64,000 nt of DNA from Aplysia californica. Its lineage: Eukaryota; Mollusca; Gastropoda; Aplysiida; Aplysiidae. The notes under the pieces are model-generated. The model was not told where the DNA came from. It was given only the letters and a program-made list of their open reading frames with translations, and did no database searches. The translations under genes were made by a program, and so were the position numbers. Positions within the stretch are counted from its first letter, which is position 1. The number at the start of each line of letters is the position of its first letter. Shown piece after piece: positions 57,490-64,000 of the stretch. The stretch is taken from positions 168,590 through 232,589 of the forward strand of contig NW_004797282.1 in NCBI RefSeq assembly GCF_000002075.1, in the 5' to 3' direction.

Positions 57490-59965
57490 AAAATAGATTA
57501 CTGCCAAAATCGAACCGTCTTGTTTTCTCGCAGTTCCTTTTGAAGGCATTTTCAAACGAAGTTTAGTCCGTGAACGTTGCCCTAGCCACAATTGAATTAT
57601 CTGAACATTCAGACATTTAAAGATCTCTAGCTCTAGAAAGTGAATTTGATGCAAAAAATGCTTCCTCCCTGTCCTTGCAGAATCGCAGAATAAAAGATGA
57701 TGCCAAAATACTCAAATAACCAAACAGTCTCGAGAGTGGAAACCGTTTGTAGAAATAGAGGTCAAGTTTATTTTCCCGAGCGTTCACAGAGAAACAGTCC
57801 CTTCGTTTTAAAAACCCACATGAAGAATGATTATAAAGTTGAAAAAGCTCATCATGCACATATGTATTTTTCATCAGCCTGTCTTTGCCTTCGACTGGTG
57901 AAGTTATATCTTCTACTGCCTTTTTGGATTTTTTTGTTTTGCTGTTGTTTCGTTTGTTATTTTGCTCTCCTAGTGCCTTCATTTTTTCACCATGAAGCTA
58001 TCATATTTTGAATATTTTTTTAACTTACTCAAAATATTAGTGTTTTGTTATTGCTTTGCTTAGTTGTGACCAGTTGACTGGAAGTTTGACGACACCGGAA
58101 CCAAATGCGGGTAGATGCAGTATACATTTAGTGGCCAAATCAACTTTCTGGCTGCCAAACACAACATACATATGACCAGTAAAATTTTCAAATCAATAGT
58201 TTTTCAAGACAGTCTCAACCTGAGTTACAATAAAACATCAATGCAATGGAATGTTCAAACAACCATACACACACATGCTCACAAACAATTCTAATTCTCA
58301 TAACATCCCAGTGCTGTACTACACTGCCTGTCTTTGATTACACCCCTTTACCCATCACCCACCCTCACATGAGTAGATTCAAGGAAGTTCTTGCACCATA
58401 CACTACAAGTAATAAGGGAGGGTGCACCTTTATAATAGCATTTTATCGTATCATGCGGTAGGGGTGGGCAGATACCGTTACTGTACCGAAACTCCCAGTT
58501 CTACCGAAGGCGGTGTCAATGTTGGCTCTGGGAAGGAGCAGACATAGTTGTTGTTTTTTTACCGGGCCACGGGAAGTGTGCAGTGTGTAGGCCTAAGCTA
58601 AGGCCTAGTAGCTGTGACGTCAGATGCACAAGGCAGCGGGTAACCATGATACATGGACTTCAGATTCAAAATTGATAATCAAAAATGAAGTTTGCTTGAA
58701 TTTAAACGTGGCTTCAAATCAGGTTCTGCGCTAGCTACTTTGCTTACTTCGATACCCTGACTCCGAAAATGAAATCAATTTTTAGCGGTGATAATTATTT
58801 AAAAAATTCTGCATGCAAAGTTTAATCCCGTGCGACAGCAAACTTCAAAGATATTTTGCGTCACAGTTCGCCTCTCCAATTCTGACTTGTGGGGGGGTGC
58901 GGGCGGTGCTGATAGCGGTGTTAGACGCAAGATGCGAAGTCTGTGACGTCACATTACCGGTACTGGCGATTCTCGCAGAAAGTACCGACACTGGGTTTTG
59001 CCGGTACCTCAAAGCACTACCATGCAGGGGTGAGTCAGGTGGGCTCGTGTAACCTCATACTCTTGATGATGATGAATGGGTGTTCCCCCATCTTCAAGAC
59101 TGGTCAATGAAATTTAATTCGACCGTGAGTACAGGTTACATGTTATGACTTTGAGTGAGTGTCACATGTGTCGGTGATAAATGGTTATTGGGATCACGGA
59201 AAATCATTCCCACTTCTTGACTTCTAATGTGGGTTTTATGTGCGCTGAAGTGTCTTTTGACACTTATCAACAGCAAAGGAAAATGCTTCAGGGGTTTGGG
59301 GGAGAAGGTAAGGAGAAAAAACATTTTCGATGTACTTGAAGAGCTTGACATGATACGAGAGGATAAGATTTGGAATAAAAATTCTAGGATTAAAGCATTG
59401 TGCCGTATTCCGTATGACACTACTGTCGATTAAAATTGGATCTGTGATTTAGTATTTTTAAAATGCAGTATATTTACGCTGTCCGTGATACAGTGACTGC
59501 CAGATTTTCTGCTCTCCCTCAGTCCTACCAACTCCAGCACTCCGTACATAATACTCTTTTCCACTGTCAATGTTTTGTCTCCTGAATGGTTTCTTGAATG
59601 CATGAAGGCTGAAACCTAGAGAAATGGTTTTATCGCTTGATATTCTGTCCTTTCCACGGCCCCAAATTAAAATTTAATTTAAATAAAAAGAGAAAACTAG
59701 TCAAAATTGTGTGTGGCATACCTTAGTCGTACAGGACTCGCAAGTGCCCTGTTGGAATGTCATTGTGAGACAATGTTGCTTTAATAGATAAGTCTGTTGG
59801 TATGGGCTATGGGTTTGGAAGTGATTTTAGCAGTCATCCTGCGCACAAATCCACATTTCAAATGTATTAATTGATATGTGTTTTCAATGGCAGTCCATAA
59901 CTGTTTTTATTGTTAAAAAACACAATCCTGTTTCAACAATGATTTCTTCACTTATATAGTATATA
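57490..59965. other. No gene recognised
   Basis: Two short open frames (57697-58011, 59227-59433) lack recognisable domains. The second has a charged DVLEELDMIREDKIW stretch that I cannot assign. Confidence 0.45.
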
Positions 59966-59969
59966 TAAA

Positions 59970-60411
59970 TGTGCCACAACACAGTAGAATCGGGAGTTTG
60001 TCTATTTTTGACATGTAGAGTTTTGGGTGGAATCTTAGAGCTGTTTCATTTGTCTAGCTTTCAATTTTTAAAATACTCATCTGTCTTGAATAGCAGTTGA
60101 AATATTTGCGATTGAAGGAGGTAAGGGTTGCCTGGTTTCGGAGGTAAAATTAGCAAGAAAGTGGCCACGTAAGTTTTGTGACTTCCAAAGCTTCGGCCTT
60201 TGGAGACTATAGATTAAAAATTTTTTTCGTGTCTTTAATAATTTTTTCCCCCAGAAAAATCGACATAGAAATATGTTTTGGTAAAAATTATATATGGACG
60301 TAAAAAGCGTTGAGCTAAAATAGTCCCCCCAAAAAGTTAAATGCCCAATTAAATGCGATTCTTTGTGATTTCACTATTTTGAAGAGGGCCTGATTTCATC
60401 ATGGTGCCGCA
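59970..60411. mobile_element. MITE family A copy
   Basis: GTGCCACAACACAGTAGAAT start, GGTAAAATTAGCAAGAAAGTGG interior written here as AAAATTAGCAAGAAAG, and end TGATTTCATCATGGTGCCGC. Confidence 0.8.
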
Positions 60412-60499
60412 TATATGCACACACAAACACAAGGAAGTGGTTGGAGGGTGTGACTGGTCGGTCCTGCTTTTTTACTTTACCTCTGTTGTTTCTGTTTGT

Positions 60500-60765
60500 C
60501 TTACCTTTTTCCAGCACTAAACGTTTTTTCTTTCCTCTTGCTTACTATCGTCCTTTTCCTCTACTCCTATGTTTGTCACTCTCTTGGGAACTGCTTTTTT
60601 CAGGGTGCCTTGATAGTCGAAGCAGACTTTGTACTGTTGAGGCTAGAGAGGTGACTAAGTAAGCCTGATTCCCCGTTTGGACTTTTCTGTTGACATCGAC
60701 CCCTCGGCGCTCGTATGACCTTTATGCAGTTGCGAGCACCGTAAAACCTTACTAAAACGAACTAA
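60500..60765 (+). mobile_element. SINE family B, 5'-truncated
   Basis: GGTGCCTTGATAGTCGAAGC, GACTTTGTACTGTTGAGGC and the shared tail GCAGTTGCGAGCACCGTAAA. Confidence 0.8.
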
Positions 60766-60832
60766 ATGACCATTATGTACACTCCTCCTTGCTCAAACAA
60801 AAACACATGCATTGATACACAAATACAGTTAA

Positions 60833-61017
60833 CCCTATCCGTTGGTTGTGTTTTACTATCGTATCCATACGACGTGGGGAACTCTGTGCCACCACTTTCC
60901 AAAGAGGAAATTTACCCGTTATTCCGATTCGCACACTTTGCGTAGCAGTCTTGTCAAAATGATTTTTTGAGAAATACTGAAAGTTTCAAAGATATCGTCG
61001 TACTAAAAGCATTCTAA
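60833..61017. mobile_element. Partial piggyBac-like MITE
   Basis: Inverted, incomplete copy of 32501-32733: CCCTATCCG start after TTAA, then AACTCTGTGCCACCACTTTC and AAATACTGAAAGTTTCAAAG. Confidence 0.7.
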
Positions 61018-61577
61018 AATGTGAAGCCTCAAATGGAGTTATTGGTATCATCTTAAAGTCTGTCCATTTGCCTTGCTTTTGATGAAAAATATATCCATTT
61101 GTCTTGGATACAAGTGAAGACTGGTTTCATAGTTAATATTAGCGAAAAAATTGTCGCCAAAGTTAAGTTGTGGGTAGTTGGCGGGTGCTCTGGTGTGGTG
61201 TGCTTCTTCTTTCCTATCAAACTTCTATTGTTAAATCTCTCCTTCTTTGTTGTGTTTGTTACTCTCTTGTAACACCTAATATTTGGCACTTATATGACCT
61301 TATTGTGTTGCAAGTGCTGTAAAACACAACTACTAAAAAAACAAATGTTTAGTTATTTCCATATCTTGAGTGTCCATGGAAACTGAAAATTTACATGTTT
61401 TGTGCATTTAATCAATGTTTTTCAGTAAAATCCACACAGAAATGTGTTCTTTAATTTACTTGAAAGGTGTTGAGCCAAAAAAAAAAAATCCAATAAAAAC
61501 TGCCTATCCTGCGGGAAAATGACTGTTTCTTCACTTTCATGATTTTGACGAGCGCTTGATTTCACCAAGCTGCCTCG
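61018..61577. mobile_element. MITE family A copy interrupted by SINE C
   Basis: Parts 61018-61166 and 61346-61577 (AAACTGAAAATTTACATGTT, then TTTCACCAAGCTGCCTCG end). SINE C lies between. Confidence 0.75.
61167..61345 (+). mobile_element. SINE family C copy
   Basis: GGGTGCTCTGGTGTGGTGTG, CTTTCCTATCAAAC, then the tail GCACTTATATGACCTTATTG and TGCAAGTGCTGTAAAAC. Confidence 0.75.
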
Positions 61578-62116
61578 TATATATATTAGTATTAATAGAA
61601 GCAAGCTCTGCTCAAACGCAACTATTTGTACTGGGGGTAATCATTGTTTTACCCCTTCTCTTCTTTGTCTTTCCTGATTTTTTGCCAAAATACCTAAAAT
61701 TGACCCTAATTCTACGTAAAGTGGGATATTTGAGGGAGGCTGCCTTGGTTCCGTTTTTCAGTTTCCAGTTGCAGTCTGCTGTTTGAAGAGGCGCAAAGTT
61801 TTGTTAAATGGCACCAATATTTTTTTAATCTAAAAAGCTTAGCTAAATCACTAGATATGTGCCAGTCAGATACTGGTGCTGGTCCATGGGGTCTCGCTTA
61901 CCGTAAGTCAGTTTGATTAATTCATATGGCAGCTGAAGTCATTTTTGTTTTTAAATTAAGAAGATGAATATTTAGAGAGATTTGCTTTTGGCCAGTACAT
62001 GTTTTATGTTACTGTTGTATTGTAAAGCACTCAGAGCCTGTGTATACTTTAATCGGGACTGAGCACTGCTATATAAATGTCATTCATTATTTATTATTAT
62101 ATAAAATTAACTCATA
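61578..62116. other. No gene recognised
   Basis: An open frame at 61556-61786 overlaps the MITE end and encodes a hydrophobic stretch of no known family. Positions near 62020-62095 (CACTCAGAGCCTGTGTATA, GGGACTGAGCACTGCTATATAAAT) resemble a widespread invertebrate repeat tail. Confidence 0.45.
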
Positions 62117-62131
62117 AAGAAATAAAAGCAA

Positions 62132-62531
62132 CCCCTCGGGGCGGTACTACTGACCGAAGTGTCTTTGGGCCTTTCCCAAAGAGGGGATATTTATTGTTCT
62201 AATGCACAGTAGATGGGCTGATCCAACAATATCATGCTCATAACTGTGCCTGAACTACAACAGGGAACTGCTGCTTTTTCTTTCCTAATCCTTACTATCA
62301 TCATTTTTCTCTACTTCTTTTGTTTGTCACACTCTTGTGACCCGCTATTTCCGGGGTGCCTTGATAGTTAAAGCAGACTTTGTGCTGTTGAAGCTAGTGT
62401 AGAGAGGTGAGCAGAGTAAGTCTGATTCCCTGTAAGGACTTCTCTGTTGACATCCACTTGACCCCCCCCTTGGCGTTCATACGACCTTTAGCTGTTGCGA
62501 GCGCCGTAAAACCTCTACTAAAACTAAAACT
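62132..62531 (+). mobile_element. SINE family B, full length with 15-bp duplication
   Basis: Flanked by AAGAAATAAAAGCAA (62117-62131 and 62532-62546). Head CCCCTCGGGGCGGTACTACT; the tail ends in CTAAAACTAAAACT. No clear tRNA A/B boxes. Confidence 0.9.
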
Positions 62532-63124
62532 AAGAAATAAAAGCAATTTTTCATCATGAAAAGAGTGATTCTGACTGAAAATAGTTCGGGCTACTTTTAA
62601 TGGTCTATAATCTTAAGTGATAACTCAGAACCTTACATCAGGTCTTGGGATGATAAAATAGCAGTTTATTATTATCTGAAACCATAAAAATTATACAGTA
62701 CCGGTTTAGTTGAAAATCTACCACGATATTTGTGGTTTAGTTGAAGGTCTGCAATGGGACCGTTCTGATACATGTACATGTTCATTTTATGGTCTGCCAG
62801 TTGAGACAGGCTTTGGGTTTGTGACATTATGATTGATCAGTATTCATTTTCCCTTTATGTTTATATAGGGTTAAGACTGTGATTGGCTATATAATTGTTA
62901 TATATTATTATTAAATGTTTTGGGGTTTTGTTGTTTGTCATTGGAGAGTGGGTGAAGTTGAGGGGGAAGGGGGGCTGAGAGACTTATGAAAATAGTTCAC
63001 TTGCTGTTGCGACTTGCTGTTCAATCATGACGTTTACCTCTGAAAAATTCTTTAACGTAAATGACAACAGGAAGAAATCCACTTGCCCAATTGCTGCAAT
63101 TGTATAACGCCACTGACTAGTCTA

Positions 63125-63550
63125 AATGCGTGGTGAAATCAGGCTCTTTTCAAGAACGATGAAATCAAAGAAACCGCCATTTTTCTGAACGTAGGGCAAT
63201 TTTTTAGAATTTTATTTTATTTCAACACCTTTTATGTCCTTATGAAAACATATTTTTGTGTGGATGTTACTGAAAAACGTTCGTTCATGAAAGGCACGAA
63301 AAATATAGATGTACAGTTTCCAAGGACACTCAAGCTTTGGAAGTCTCCAAACTTTGGCGGGCCTTTTCTCGCTGTTTTTATCTCTGTCAGGCGGCCCCTG
63401 CCTCCTTCATTCGCAAATATCTCGACCTCTATTCGAGATAGTTGGGTATTTTTTCACCAAATGCAGGGCAGATGAATATACTTTAAGATGATTTTGATAA
63501 CTCTTTATGCCCAAAAGTTGACGAACTCCTGGTTCCACTGCGCTGTGACA
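63125..63550. mobile_element. MITE family A copy
   Basis: GCGTGGTGAAATCAGGCTC start, GACGAACTCCTGGTTCCACT end; orientation as the 5981 copy. Confidence 0.8.
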
Positions 63551-64000
63551 CATTTTATAAATTATTATGTAACTGAACTCTTGTTTACCTTTGCATTACC
63601 TTAGTAGCTCCCGTGAGCCACCAAACCACTGGTGCAGTTATATAAACATTTTTCAGGAGCAACATTGCTTTGTATTTTTTTTACTTTAGAGAATCATTGG
63701 TGTGGTTCAAATCTTAGAAGAAAGGGCGATAAAGATCTTCGTCTTTCTCTTGAACACTTTTTTTTTTTTTCAACCCTTGTTTTCGTTCTTCGCCCATAAA
63801 GATCACCCTTTTGTTCAGCTTCCTATGCACACTACAACCTTATAAAGACCAGGGCTGGCTGCTGACTCCAGCTTTGACACACTTGCCTCACTTGAAATGA
63901 AAGCAAAGATTTTATTATTATATCCTTTAGTTTTAATTCAGGCCTGCTTGCCATTAAGGAATTGGGGTTATGTAGATTATGTAGTTTTTATTCAATTGCA
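63551..64000. other. No feature recognised
   Basis: AT-rich window end; an imperfect inverted pair of CGATAAAGATC/GCCCATAAAGATC motifs near 63728 and 63792 is noted but not classified. Confidence 0.4.

Noticed and set aside
59227-59433. 68-codon frame with a GT donor-like site inside
   Set aside because: The charged peptide could be an exon, but no partner exons or family were found.

Overview
The window reads as nuclear DNA of a metazoan, most likely a mollusc and probably a gastropod. The evidence is intron-split genes with metazoan protein families (a FAM151/menorin protein and a peroxisomal SCPx/SCP2 fusion), RTE-like LINE tails, a tRNA-headed SINE with a target-site duplication, a mariner, many palindromic MITEs, interstitial TTAGGG repeats, and the AGATCT-type period-6 repeats that I associate with gastropod genomes. 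Species cannot be fixed from sequence alone.

Layout. Positions 1-8500 hold no recognisable host gene: period-6 repeats, a hairpin carrying a telomere-like array, long microsatellites, and a LINE reverse-transcriptase fragment split by a MITE. Positions 8924-17493 (+ strand) are a six-exon gene for a FAM151/menorin-like type II membrane protein of 538 residues. Positions 17494-23425 are a convergent intergenic region with one eroded charged-residue reading frame. Positions 23426-51159 (- strand) are an 18-exon gene for SCPx, a thiolase joined to an SCP2 lipid-transfer domain, 532 residues, ending in the peroxisomal signal ARL. Every exon joins in phase. Its introns hold a mariner, three pogo-like or piggyBac-like TIR elements, SINEs and LINE tails. 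Positions 51400-64000 have no clear host gene; 52.5-57 kb is a dense nest of foldback elements inserted into one another, followed by LINE, SINE and MITE copies.

The two host genes run towards each other and need not be functionally linked. The menorin-like protein lacks, from memory of the family, most of the polar residues of the phosphodiesterase-like domain. The SCPx gene keeps its thiolase active-site motifs.

The strongest unusual signal is a set of ultra-short palindromic insertions (25, 33 and 46 bp) with the termini CACAGAATT/AATTCTGTG. Two have perfect 8-bp target duplications, one has a paralogous empty site in this window, and one duplicates an ETS-type site upstream of the menorin-like gene. 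Other notable signals are a TTAGGG array enclosed in 80-bp inverted arms, three tandem 206-bp units each with an ETS and a YY1-like site, a splice acceptor copied several times into its own intron, and three SINE families sharing one 3' tail. I saw no LTR retrovirus-like element, CRISPR array or functional tRNA/rRNA gene.
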